DNA of 64,000 bases from Paroedura picta. Lineage: Eukaryota; Chordata; Lepidosauria; Squamata; Gekkonidae. The stretch spans positions 63,250,145 to 63,314,144 of the forward strand of contig NC_135377.1 in the NCBI RefSeq assembly GCF_049243985.1. The letters run 5' to 3'. How positions within the stretch are numbered: position 1 is the first letter of the stretch; each line of letters opens with the position of its first letter. The notes below the pieces were generated by a model. That model was given only the letters and a program-made list of their open reading frames with translations, ran no database searches and was not told the origin of the DNA. Made by a program: the position numbers and the translations under genes. Positions 55,701-60,963 of this stretch are shown piece after piece.

Positions 55701-57535
55701 ACATCTCAGGACAACATAAAATAAGGTGACCAGATTGTTCCACTTTTTGAGGGACATCTGGGGGTACCTGGCAAATTGTACTTATGTTGAAATTAAAAAT
55801 ATATATATTACAATACTATTTTTGCATTCTATGCATTCTATGAAACTTTTTGTTGCTCCATATAGACCAAATTTTTAATCAAGACCCCCCCCCCCCAGTC
55901 AAGGGTGTCCCGCTTTATCAAAGTTAAAATCTGGTCACCTTAACATAAAAGCATTTGATAGAGAAATTCATAGGGTTGTGCGATTCGGCAGCAGAAGCAA
56001 CCTTCCTTTCCCCAACCCCCCCGCCGCTGCCCCCCTCCCCGCGGTGCAGCATTGGCCACTATGGGCGGGTATGGCCGCTTCGGCTGTCGAATCGCACAAC
56101 CCTACATAAAGACAATTTGTGCCCCCAATGAGCATTGTAATCACCTTTGCCCAGTACCATAAATATATATATTTCAAAAACATCACGCAAATTCCCCCTC
56201 TGAACTGAAGAACACTTTGATGACATACAGGAACAGGTATCAAGAGAAACCCAAACCTTTCAGCTGCACTCGCGAAACAAACAGGACATGTTGCTGTACA
56301 TCCTGCCTTTTCACATTTCCGATATTTTTTCTCTGAAGCATCTTCATCATCCTCTGCTGTATCTGCAGCCTTCCTGCGTACCTAGCAGAAAACAACGATG
56401 TAACTAAAAAATCTGCACCAGCTCGAGGTGCACCAGCTTTGCACCAGCTCTACAGGCATTCGTTCTGATGTTCTGTGGTGCAGTAGTGAAGGAAAATGCA
56501 CTTTCAATGTGCTTTGGCAGCTGGATTTTCCTGTGCGGAACAGGAAAATCTACTTCTAAAGTACATTGAAAGTGCATTATCCTATGTGTGCGGAATAAAG
56601 GTTTTCACCTCACAGAGCGAGAGTATTCTACCACAAAACTAACTCCTATAGGTCACTTGGGGTAGAGAACAAATCTTGATTTTAAAATAAACTTTAAACG
56701 TTTTGTGGGCTGCGTGCATGTATGGTGGAAAAGGAGCTGGTCTTTTATACCTCGCTTGTCACTACCTGAAGGTACCCCAAAGCGGCTTACAAACAGCTTT
56801 TCCTTTTTCTCCTCACAATAGATTCAAGTGGTTGACCATGTTGGTCTGAAGCAGCAGAACAAAATTTAGAGTCCAGTGACACCTTTAAGACCAAAGTTTT
56901 ATTCAAGATGTGAGCTTTTGTGTGCATGCACACTTCCTCCGATATTATATTGTATCTTATTATATTTTATCTGAGGAAGAGTGTGTGCAAACAGAAGCTC
57001 ATACCTTGAATAAAATTTTGTTGGTCTTAAAGGTGCCACGGGATTCTACATTTGTTCTCCTCACAACAGATACCTTGTGCGGTACTTAAAGCCAAAAGAT
57101 CTAGCAGTGACAGGCTGGGACATTATTATACAACCAAGAAACCACTCTACAAGGCCAGCTCAGTTTGTGGGGGGAACAACATTTCATTTTGGATGGAAAA
57201 TTTACTTCAGTGAGGGGAAGTGCATAGAGGTGACCATTCTAACCGCATTACACCCTTCTATATCCACTGACTTCAATGGACTCAGAAGGGTGTAACTTTG
57301 CCTATGATGGCCCACATCATACATTCTGGATGCAACCCAAGTGGCCCTCTTTTATTTTCATACAGGCAGAAAGATACAGACATGTACACACACATATACC
57401 TCCGCACACACCGTATCATTTCCTACTTTAATCTGTTTCAATTACCTGCCTCCCTGAACTCCTCAAAGGAAGGTTGTCAGGAGACTGATCCAAGGTCACT
57501 GTTTTCTTCTTTGCCCGGACCCTCCCAGAAGACAT
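28661..57535 (-). CDS. KDM1B: Lysine-specific histone demethylase 1B (LSD2/AOF1); complete, 20 coding exons
   Basis: Exons 5' to 3' on the minus strand: 57446-57535, 56257-56381, 51994-52083, 50279-50390, 49209-49325, 48198-48236, 47524-47728, 44540-44718, 42332-42508, 41204-41278, 39988-40125, 38619-38790, 37445-37572, 35723-35854, 34390-34464, 32981-33097, 31924-32049, 30773-30895, 30108-30260, 28661-28744. The sum is 2457 nt, or 818 aa; human is 822. Seen: N-terminal Cys/His zinc finger (about aa 49-120, [15 protein letters not shown]), CW-type zinc finger (about aa 137-190, [17 protein letters not shown]), SWIRM domain (about aa 262-370), then the FAD amine-oxidase domain with GAGPAG (aa 385-390), the lysine equivalent to human K661 (K657, end of exon 16), and the C-terminal FAD-contact region ([19 protein letters not shown]). 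Known for the family: nuclear FAD enzyme removing H3K4me1/2, needed for maternal imprint setting in mouse oocytes. All phases join cleanly, so it looks functional. Confidence 0.97.
30108..30260 (-). CDS. KDM1B: KDM1B coding exon 19
   Basis: Acceptor TCTGATGTAG. The exon encodes [20 protein letters not shown], then [20 protein letters not shown], ending VFFAGE. Donor GAG|GTAAAT. Ends in phase 0. Confidence 0.96.
30773..30895 (-). CDS. KDM1B: KDM1B coding exon 18
   Basis: Acceptor TTTGCTTTCAG. The exon encodes [20 protein letters not shown], then [20 protein letters not shown], ending Q. Donor CAG|GTAAGT. Ends in phase 0. Less conserved than its neighbours (human SVIAGEAVASVRTLDD). Confidence 0.94.
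31326..31557 (+). mobile_element. 5S-rRNA-derived SINE
   Basis: 5S-like head (AGCAGGG, GGTATTTGGATGGGA), a body with TCATGAC and GGCAGACCACCTCC, and a tail CATGCCATACAATAAATAAA. Confidence 0.7.
31924..32049 (-). CDS. KDM1B: KDM1B coding exon 17
   Basis: Acceptor TTTGTGTCTAG. The exon encodes [20 protein letters not shown], then [20 protein letters not shown], ending PQ. Donor CAG|GTACTG. Ends in phase 0. Confidence 0.95.
32179..32230. mobile_element. Half copy of the palindromic hAT MITE
   Basis: Only the right arm remains: ATGGGAATTCTAGCCCATAG through to GACTACCCCTG. About 130 bp upstream of KDM1B exon 17. Confidence 0.75.
32981..33097 (-). CDS. KDM1B: KDM1B coding exon 16 (catalytic lysine)
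   Basis: Acceptor TTTCTCCCCAG. The exon encodes [20 protein letters not shown], then [19 protein letters not shown]. The last Lys (K657) matches human K661, whose change abolishes demethylase activity. Donor AAG|GTAAGA. Ends in phase 0. Confidence 0.96.
34390..34464 (-). CDS. KDM1B: KDM1B coding exon 15, weak donor
   Basis: Acceptor TTTTTAAACAG. The exon encodes [20 protein letters not shown] and then WTAQK. The donor AAG|GTCACA is far from consensus at +3 to +6, but the frame and the human junction (QK then VLV) demand it. Ends in phase 0. Confidence 0.93.
34970..35560 (-). mobile_element. LINE ORF2 C-terminal fragment, KDM1B intron 14
   Basis: Minus-strand frames read [20 protein letters not shown], then [20 protein letters not shown], the look of the His/Cys-bearing C-terminus of a LINE polyprotein. 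The tail ends near 34970 with AATAAATAAATT. Family not certain; broken by frame changes. Confidence 0.5.
35723..35854 (-). CDS. KDM1B: KDM1B coding exon 14
   Basis: Acceptor CTCTCTACAG. The exon encodes [20 protein letters not shown], then [20 protein letters not shown], ending LKAP. Donor CCC|GTAAGT. Ends in phase 0. Confidence 0.96.
36090..36600 (+). mobile_element. L2-like LINE 3' end, KDM1B intron
   Basis: Translates to [20 protein letters not shown] then [15 protein letters not shown], as in the copy at 14265. The end TTTGTAAACCGCTGCGAGAC is followed by ATAAATATAAAT repeats. Confidence 0.7.
36812..37060 (+). mobile_element. tRNA-derived SINE, in a KDM1B intron
   Basis: AAGCCAGCTTGGTGTAGTGG, A box, then GGGTTTGATTCCC, B box. 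The body runs to CCTTGAAACTCTTTCAGGTA. Confidence 0.7.
37445..37572 (-). CDS. KDM1B: KDM1B coding exon 13
   Basis: Acceptor TTACCTTGCAG. The exon encodes [20 protein letters not shown], then [20 protein letters not shown]. Donor AAG|GTGAGC. Ends in phase 0. Confidence 0.95.
38619..38790 (-). CDS. KDM1B: KDM1B coding exon 12
   Basis: Acceptor TTTTTTTTAAAG. The exon encodes [20 protein letters not shown], then [20 protein letters not shown], ending DVPLG. Donor GGAG|GTAAGG. Ends in phase 1. Confidence 0.95.
38952..39283 (+). mobile_element. Second hAT-type MITE family, KDM1B intron, complete ends
   Basis: CAGTTTCTCTCAAC at the left and GGTTGAGAAAGCCTG at the right, with duplication ATTTAAGG at 38944-38951 and 39284-39291. 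Confidence 0.75.
39988..40125 (-). CDS. KDM1B: KDM1B coding exon 11
   Basis: Acceptor GTATTGCAG. The exon encodes [20 protein letters not shown], then [20 protein letters not shown], ending CEQ. Contains the GG-motif of FAD amine oxidases (RIGGRV). Donor CAA|GTGGGT. Ends in phase 0. Confidence 0.96.
40425..40752 (-). mobile_element. tRNA-derived SINE plus a fragment of a second copy
   Basis: One copy at 40505-40752 (minus strand start GAGCCAGCTTGGTGTGGCAG). A second shorter piece at 40425-40498 has the same GGAGTCTCAAAGC and GAGAGAGCCCTGATATT strings. Confidence 0.65.
40938..41069. mobile_element. Palindromic hAT-type MITE, copy 3 (KDM1B, near exon 10)
   Basis: Same ends. Duplications CCCTAGCG (40930-40937) and CCCTAACG (41070-41077), one mismatch. 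Lies 134 bp downstream of KDM1B exon 10. Confidence 0.84.
41204..41278 (-). CDS. KDM1B: KDM1B coding exon 10 (FAD Rossmann motif)
   Basis: Acceptor TTCCTAAAG. The exon encodes [20 protein letters not shown] and then NFGIK. GxGxxG dinucleotide-binding motif at aa 385-390. Donor AAG|GTAAGG. Ends in phase 0. Confidence 0.96.
41468..41775 (-). mobile_element. L2-like LINE 3' end, KDM1B intron
   Basis: Minus strand: TGCAAAATGGAGCTCTTCTA and then the tail TAACCTACCACAAGTCCACG, ending in AATAATAAAG. Same layout as the other L2-like tails. Confidence 0.6.
42051..42300 (+). mobile_element. Sauria SINE, KDM1B intron, 13-bp target duplication
   Basis: GAGCCTCTTGTGGCTCAAAG start; end ACAGGGGATACCTTTACC. 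CTAGTTTACTTGA at 42040-42052 recurs at 42301-42313. Some internal loss, so older than the copy at 10506. Confidence 0.82.
42332..42508 (-). CDS. KDM1B: KDM1B coding exon 9 (SWIRM end)
   Basis: Acceptor AACATACAG. The exon encodes [20 protein letters not shown], then [20 protein letters not shown], ending PLLPKDYHN. Donor AAT|GTGAGT. 59 codons, phase 0. Confidence 0.96.
43370..43616 (-). mobile_element. tRNA-derived SINE, in a KDM1B intron
   Basis: Minus strand starts GAGCCAGCTTGGTGTAGTGG and ends with CGGCATATAAGAACCAAC-type sequence. Confidence 0.7.
44540..44718 (-). CDS. KDM1B: KDM1B coding exon 8 (SWIRM)
   Basis: Acceptor TTACCTTTCAG. The exon encodes [20 protein letters not shown], then [20 protein letters not shown], ending LALWYTNCK. 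Donor AAA|GTAAGA. Ends in phase 0. Confidence 0.96.
45650..45865 (-). mobile_element. 5S-rRNA-derived SINE
   Basis: The minus strand shows the 5S head (AGCTCGGAAACTAAGTAGGG), TTTGGATAGGAGACCTCCAA and a body matching the other copies. Confidence 0.7.
46139..47001 (+). mobile_element. Second hAT-type MITE family, carrying a nested Helitron-like insert
   Basis: Left part 46139-46449 (GAGAAACCCCTGAAACATTC, CCAGGCCCATCACTGGC). Right part 46913-47001 (GGGTTTCACAAATCCTGGTT). The Helitron-like block lies between. Target duplication not found. Confidence 0.6.
46450..46912 (-). mobile_element. Helitron-like element, copy 3, nested in a hAT MITE
   Basis: 463-bp GC-rich block inserted between A and T of a hAT-type element. 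Minus strand: starts A|TCCTTATCC and ends GAAGCTAG|T with a decayed hairpin. The same hAT element without the insert is seen at 38952-39283, which acts as an empty-site comparison. Confidence 0.62.
47051..47257 (+). mobile_element. 5S-rRNA-derived SINE, well preserved
   Basis: Head reads CCAGAAGCTAAGCAGGGTCA, then CAGTATTCGGATGGGAGACT; the body ends in GGTCACCATAAATCAGCCA with a CAGCAACAGCAACA tail. The 5S internal-control-region match is clear. Confidence 0.75.
47358..47465. mobile_element. Palindromic hAT-type MITE, copy 4 (KDM1B, near exon 7)
   Basis: Shortened copy with the same ends. Duplication CTTTAACT at 47350-47357 and 47466-47473. 58 bp past the exon 7 donor. Confidence 0.84.
47524..47728 (-). 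CDS. KDM1B: KDM1B coding exon 7
   Basis: Acceptor TTTTTTCCTAG. The exon encodes [20 protein letters not shown], then [20 protein letters not shown]. Donor GCCG|GTAAAG. Ends in phase 1. The end ([12 protein letters not shown]) is shorter and more diverged than human. A MITE sits 58 bp past the donor. Confidence 0.95.
47962..48097. mobile_element. Palindromic hAT-type MITE, copy 5 (KDM1B, one side of exon 6)
   Basis: Same ends. Duplication CACTAGAG at 47954-47961 and 48098-48105. 100 bp from exon 6. Confidence 0.86.
48198..48236 (-). CDS. KDM1B: KDM1B coding exon 6, 39-nt small exon flanked by two MITEs
   Basis: Acceptor ATATTGCAG and donor CTG|GTTAAG. Encodes [13 protein letters not shown] (human ETSDHCSLPEDL). 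The exon starts and ends in phase 0, so skipping it would keep frame. Palindromic MITEs lie 100 bp (47962-48097) and 132 bp (48369-48506) away on either side. Confidence 0.92.
48369..48506. mobile_element. Palindromic hAT-type MITE, copy 6 (KDM1B, other side of exon 6)
   Basis: Same ends. Duplication TGTTATAG at 48361-48368 and 48507-48514. The arms match nearly base for base. 132 bp from exon 6. Confidence 0.88.
48535..48630 (+). repeat. GT/GA-rich simple repeat
   Basis: TGTGTGTGAGAGAGAGAGAG and further TGTG runs, directly after MITE copy 6. Confidence 0.8.
48640..49120 (-). mobile_element. 5S-derived SINE split by an L2-like LINE tail
   Basis: The SINE body lies at about 48640-48730 (GATTTGCCATTGTCTGCCT) and its 5S head at about 49060-49115 (CCTGCTTAGCTTCTGAGAT). 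Between them is a plus-strand LINE 3' end (48731-49055) ending in AATAATAAT. Confidence 0.6.
49209..49325 (-). CDS. KDM1B: KDM1B coding exon 5 (CW zinc finger)
   Basis: Acceptor TATTTCCAG. The exon encodes [20 protein letters not shown] and then [19 protein letters not shown]. Donor AAG|GTATCG. Ends in phase 0. Confidence 0.96.
49426..49722. mobile_element. Hairpin-shaped repeat with 13-bp target duplication
   Basis: Two arms of about 100 bp in inverted order (left GAGTCCAGTAGCACC, right GGTGCTACTGGACTC) round an AT-rich loop, plus an extra 45 bp at the left (ATTCAAATGAGTAGCCGTG). TATATTCAGTCAG at 49413-49425 recurs, one mismatch, at 49723-49735. Confidence 0.7.
50279..50390 (-). CDS. KDM1B: KDM1B coding exon 4
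   Basis: Acceptor TTCTCCTAG. The exon encodes [20 protein letters not shown] and then [17 protein letters not shown]. Donor TGG|GTAAGG. Ends in phase 0. Confidence 0.96.
50935..51325 (+). mobile_element. L2-like LINE 3' end, old
   Basis: Carries CTGTTCCATGAAGCCTATGG, CTGAGG and a weak GTGATCTGCCAAGTCCCCAA tail. A tRNA-SINE follows immediately. Confidence 0.5.
51329..51604 (+). mobile_element. tRNA-derived SINE, near-complete
   Basis: AGCCAGCTTGGTGTAATGGT (A-box region), AGGTTTGATTCCC (B box), GGGTGACCTTGGGCTCGCCA, CTGTTGTGGGGAGAGGAAAG, and the end GCGGCATATAAGAACCAACA then CTTCTTC. Pol III boxes in tRNA spacing. Confidence 0.78.
51994..52083 (-). CDS. KDM1B: KDM1B coding exon 3 (zinc finger)
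   Basis: Acceptor GTTTCAG. The exon encodes [20 protein letters not shown] and then NECFDHYYR, identical to human over this run. Donor GTAACT. Ends in phase 2. Confidence 0.96.
52640..52918 (+). mobile_element. tRNA-derived SINE, near-complete
   Basis: Starts GAGAGCCAATTTGGTGTAGT, has GGGTTTGATTCTGCACTCC and ends AACTCTTCTTCTTCT. Very close to the copy at 51329. Confidence 0.78.
52969..53251 (-). mobile_element. Sauria SINE, KDM1B intron, 14-bp target duplication
   Basis: Minus-strand element ending at AATACCTTTACC-type tail on the left. TTGACTACTTTAAA is found at 52955-52968 and 53252-53265. Confidence 0.86.
54166..54327 (-). mobile_element. Hairpin-repeat family, half copy
   Basis: One arm only (ATTCAAATGGGTAGCCATG to TCGTCAGACTATGATC), flanked by GAATATT on both sides. 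Confidence 0.62.
54391..54690 (+). mobile_element. CR1 fragment interrupted by an L2-like tail
   Basis: CTATGAAGAAAGGCTGAAGG (CR1) to about 54470, then an L2-like tail 54480-54590 ending AATAAATAAATAATAAAAT, then CR1 again from 54600 (GAAGTTGATGAGCAGTAGC, AGGACTTCTTCACACC). Confidence 0.6.
54816..55082 (+). mobile_element. tRNA-derived SINE, near-complete
   Basis: GAGAGCCAGTTTGGTGTAGT start with a small deletion after the A box; GGTTTGATTCCCCACTCC; end CCAACCCTTCTACTTCTTCT. A Helitron-like element lies 25 bp downstream. Confidence 0.76.
55107..55450 (-). mobile_element. Non-autonomous Helitron-like element, copy 2
   Basis: 344-bp GC-rich block in a KDM1B intron. Minus strand: A|TCTTTAACTG at the 5' end, and a clean 3' hairpin (CCCGCTGCA ... 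TGCAGCGGG) followed by CTTATTTACTAG|T. It is better preserved than copy 1. A second hairpin (GCTCC..GGAGC) lies at the 5' end. Confidence 0.68.
56257..56381 (-). CDS. KDM1B: KDM1B coding exon 2 (zinc finger start)
   Basis: Acceptor TTCTGCTAG. The exon encodes [20 protein letters not shown] and then [20 protein letters not shown]. The donor GTTTGG is weak. Ends in phase 2. Confidence 0.92.
56486..56590. mobile_element. Short foldback MITE (third family)
   Basis: AAAATGCACTTTCAATGTGC pairs with ACATTGAAAGTGCATTATCC, around a loop GTGCGGAAC. Related pieces at 8465-8550 and 7728-7885 share GGATTTTCCTGTGC or AAGTAGATTTT. Confidence 0.6.
56824..57054. mobile_element. Hairpin-shaped repeat nested in a tRNA-SINE, 17-bp target duplication
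   Basis: Same two-arm layout (CAGTGACACCTTTAAGACC against GGTCTTAAAGGTGCC). TTCTCCTCACAATAGAT at 56807-56823 recurs with one mismatch at 57055-57071. It splits a minus-strand tRNA-SINE (56730-56823 and 57055-57080). Confidence 0.7.
57446..57535 (-). CDS. KDM1B: KDM1B coding exon 1 (start codon)
   Basis: The exon begins at 57539 after a GCTGCAG acceptor, with ATG at 57535 in the context CACCATG. It encodes [20 protein letters not shown] and then [10 protein letters not shown] (human MATPRGRTKKK). Donor CAG|GTAATT. 30 codons, phase 0. Confidence 0.9.
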
Positions 57536-58356
57536 GGTGCTGCAGCATAAAAATCAAGGGGACACCTGATTTAGAGTACAGCCCAAAGTCACATTTCACC
57601 CTAAGGAGCCTTCCTACAGGGAGGGGAAATTCTCCAGTTTCTCTGTAGCTAACCTTCCTGAACTGCACAGCCCAGGAATTTAGCTCTCACAACTCTGAAC
57701 TGGGTAAGAGACAAGAGAAAAATGACTTGAGTTGCTGTACACTGGAAGACAGCATACATGATAGCAAATGCATTGGAAAATACGTTGGACATACTCTAAA
57801 TCTGCAGTATAAGTCTAAAAACAAGACAGTGATGGTGTGATGCAGATTTAATTAGGTGCCAAAGGAATTCTCAAGTTGCACAACAGGATATCAAGATAAA
57901 GAGGCCACGGCAGCTTTTCTCTTAATATGAGAAAAGCTGGCAGTAATTTAGATATATATCCGCCAGTGTATTAAGAATCCACTCAGCTCCTCCCAACCTT
58001 TCTGCTCTTTTTATTACTCTTCTTCCCATTTTATTACTTCTTCTTCCCAAGAAGAGCCTTGGCGAAGAACATACAGCAAGCCTAGAAGTTTATTTATACT
58101 AAGTAGATAACACAATGCTTATGAAGGATGTGAACCCCCTCCAAAGCACCTTTATATAACGCGTGCAAATACACATTAGCTTCGTTTTCTATTATCAAGC
58201 CACTATGTGACACTCTCAGAATTAAATTATTCAGTGTAGCTTCATTCCCAGCGTAGGTTTGTTTCCTGTACAGAGGAATGTATGTATACAGAATCCATAT
58301 TAATCCCACATACTTGCAGTTCCATCACCCCCCAAACTACAAATCCAAAGAGGCTT

Positions 58357-58650
58357 ATTTATTTATTGTATGGCATATGGTAAGGTAATCAGTAGATCTG
58401 AGGACTGTCTGGCAGCCAGGCAAGGGAAGGTAGTTCATGGTCTGACGATGAGTGCTTGCCTTGAATAAATCTTTGTTGATCTTAAAGGTGTCACTGGACT
58501 CTGATTTTATGATTTACTACTGTCTGCCTCCATGTTATGACCCCTGGTGTTCCTTGTAGGAACTACCACCAAATCCTTGGAGGTCTCCCATCCAAATACT
58601 AACCAGGTCTGCTTAGCTCCCAAGATCTCATTGGATCGGGCCTGAAAAAG
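58357..58650 (-). mobile_element. 5S-derived SINE with a nested repeat fragment
   Basis: The tail (TTATTTATTGTATGGCATA) and 5S head (GCTTAGCTCCCAAGATCTCA) face the same way as a minus-strand SINE. It is interrupted at about 58440-58510 by a piece of the hairpin repeat family. Confidence 0.65.
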
Positions 58651-58737
58651 AGATCAGGCTACAGTTCCAAAGAAAGAAAGGTTAATTATATTCAATGTGG
58701 GCAATTCACCTAGCAGGAAGGGCAGGTTTCTCCTCAC

Positions 58738-58804
58738 CTTGGTGTCAAATCTCTTGCTTTTCAGCTGGCAAATTAGTGTCTTCCCAAAGCACTTCAGAAA
58801 CGAG
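58738..58804 (-). other. KDM1B: Probable noncoding 5' exon of KDM1B
   Basis: On the minus strand a 67-nt segment is bounded by a good acceptor (TATCCTTACAG) and donor (AAG|GTGAGG). It lies between the CpG island and the exon with the ATG. It contains no ATG and has stops, as expected for 5' UTR. Inferred from splice signals and place only. Confidence 0.5.
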
Positions 58805-59351
58805 CTGTAAGGATATCAACAAAGAGAAGTATGATGAGAACAAGGGAAAGTGACCTTTCTGACCAAATAATTTCTTTTTTCCTGCTTGGCTCCAGGAAAC
58901 CAGTTCAGAAGTCCTCCCTAGAGTGACACTCTAACAAAGACTTCCTGGAAGTAGGTACACCCACTGCCCCCCCCCCCCAAACTTTGAAGGAGACATGGCC
59001 CTTCTGAAGCAGCACTTGCTCCAAGGGAGGCCAGGTGAGCTGAAGGGGAATCATTTCAAGGGAGAGCATGCCTTCAAGAGGAAAGAGGCCTTTTGCCAGA
59101 GACTTGTTCCAAGCAGCACATCCAAAAGCTATGTGATGATAATTGTGTGGATAACGACTCATTTACAAGGACCACAAGAGAACTGTAAAAAATTCAGCAT
59201 GAGATGGGTTCATAAGGTAAACAGGCAGGTAAGAAAACTGCAATTAAAATGATACCCTCCCCTTTAGAAAGTATTGCTGTTCCAATTTTGAATGCAATAC
59301 CAACAGAAGAGGAAGACAGGGGGTGGGGAGAGGAAGAGGTAAAAGAAGAGG

Positions 59352-59624
59352 AGGAGCTGGGGGTTTTGCAGCCTGCTTTTAATTACCTGAAGGAGTCTCA
59401 AAGCAGCTTACAATCGCCCTCCTTTTCCCTTCCCACAACAGACACCCTGTGAGGGAGGTGAGGCTGATTGAGCCCTGAGAGAAACTGTTCTGTGAGAACA
59501 GCTCTAACAGGACTGTGACTAACCCAAGGTCACCCAACTGGTTACATGTAGGGGAGGAGTGGAGAAGCAAACCCGGTTCTACAGGTTAGAGGCTGCTGCT
59601 CTCAACTAGACCAAGCTGGCTCTC
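59352..59624 (-). mobile_element. tRNA-derived SINE near the KDM1B promoter
   Basis: Minus strand start GAGAGCCAGCTTGGTCTAGT, B-box CGGGTTTGCTTCTCC, body as in the family. Confidence 0.72.
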
Positions 59625-59899
59625 ATCATGGGATTCACACACATTCCTGGCATCTCTAACATGCATGAGATTACAACAACGGATTTCAAGCCATGGTAAG
59701 GGAGGGCAACCCATTACATCCCCATTCAGTATGTTTTCCAGGGTCCCAGTGGCCTGAACGCCCCACCCACAATCTCTCCCTGGGCTTACATAGCATCAAT
59801 CAAAAGGGAATGAAAGGGATACTTTGGACAAAGAAGCTCATGGCAGGCTCCTCCGCAGAATTCTCGAACTGAGATTTTTATTTCCCAGAGGAGGGCTGG

Positions 59900-60600
59900 A
59901 CTCCAGCTTGCCTCTGCCCCTAGCCCGAATCCCAGGCGGGGGAGATCCTTCCAATCCTCACGCCTTAGGTTAGGGGAAAGTCGCTTGGCGATCACTCCAG
60001 AGCCCCGGGCAGGTCCAGGCTGCATGGCAGCCATGCCTCGACGGCCCCCCGGCTGCAAAACTTCCCACGCGCGTCCGGGCGGAGACGGAGAGAAGCCCCT
60101 GCCCACAGCCAGCCCTTTCCCAGGGACTGACCCAGCACGCTGGCTTTGTGTCGCCGGCTGTCAGGCACCAGCCGCCGACGCCGGGGGCCGGCCGGGAAGG
60201 CACTGCTCTCGCCTCGTCCGGAGGGACGGCGATCCGGCCTTGGCGCCAGCCCCGGCGGCCCTTGGGCTTCTCCAGCCGTCCCCGGGGGAGCAACCACGCC
60301 GCTCCACGCTCCTCGCCGCCCGCAGCCAGCCAGCCAGCCCTTCCCGTCTGCCTCCTCCCGCAAGCGGCTTCCGCTGTCCTCAGCACGTAACGTGTGGAGC
60401 AGGGGGAGGAGACAATGTAGCGAGCGGCTGGCTTCCTTTCCTGGCCGCGGGGCGGCGCCCAGAAGTCGCTCCAGCGGCGCCGGGGTCTGGAGGCTGTAGG
60501 AGGCGCTGCGACTGTCCGGGCAGGGCCCCCCTCCGGCCTCTCTCCTGCAGGCTGCGCCGCGGGTTCCTCTCTGCCTGGCTCGTCCCAAGGTAGGCTTCAG
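59900..60600. promoter_or_regulatory. Bidirectional CpG-island promoter of KDM1B (-) and TPMT (+)
   Basis: A dense CpG stretch between the divergent genes KDM1B and TPMT. In mammals the two genes also start head to head within a few hundred bases. No TATA box is visible. Long frames on both strands here are compositional. Edges are by eye. Confidence 0.75.
60400..60589 (+). other. TPMT: Candidate noncoding exon 1 of TPMT
   Basis: The TPMT exon with the ATG has an acceptor at 62214-62215, so an upstream exon is needed. CCCAAG|GTAGGC at 60590 is a fair donor at the right edge of the CpG island. The left limit is unknown. Confidence 0.4.
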
Positions 60601-60695
60601 GAGCAGGGCTTCATTGCGAAGGGACGCGGGGAGACCGCTCCGGCTAACACGGGACGTTTTAGGTCAATGAATTCGAGTCAGGTGCCCTCGTGTAG

Positions 60696-60963
60696 AAGAA
60701 GAAGAGTATACCCCGCTTTGCACTACCCGAAGGAGTCTCAAAGCGGTTTGCGGTCGCTTTCTCCTCCTCTCCCCACAACAGACACCTCTGTGAGAGGTAG
60801 GTGGGGCTGAGAGAGCTCAGATAGAAAATGAGCTGTGAGAACAGCTCTGTCAGGACCGTGACTAGCCCAGGGTCACCCAGCTGGCTGCATGTGGGGGAGT
60901 GGGGACTCAAACCCGGCTCTCCAGGTTAGAAGCCACCAGTCTTAACCAGTATACCACGCTGCC
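60696..60963 (-). mobile_element. tRNA-derived SINE just past the TPMT CpG island
   Basis: Minus strand carries AACCTGGAGAGCCGGGTTTG, GGGTGACCCTGGGCTAGTCA, and an end CGGGGTATACTCTTCTTCTT. Confidence 0.74.

Noticed and set aside
59970-60593. Open frames of 138-202 aa on both strands in the KDM1B/TPMT island
   Set aside because: Same reason: compositional, overlapping on opposite strands, no family likeness.
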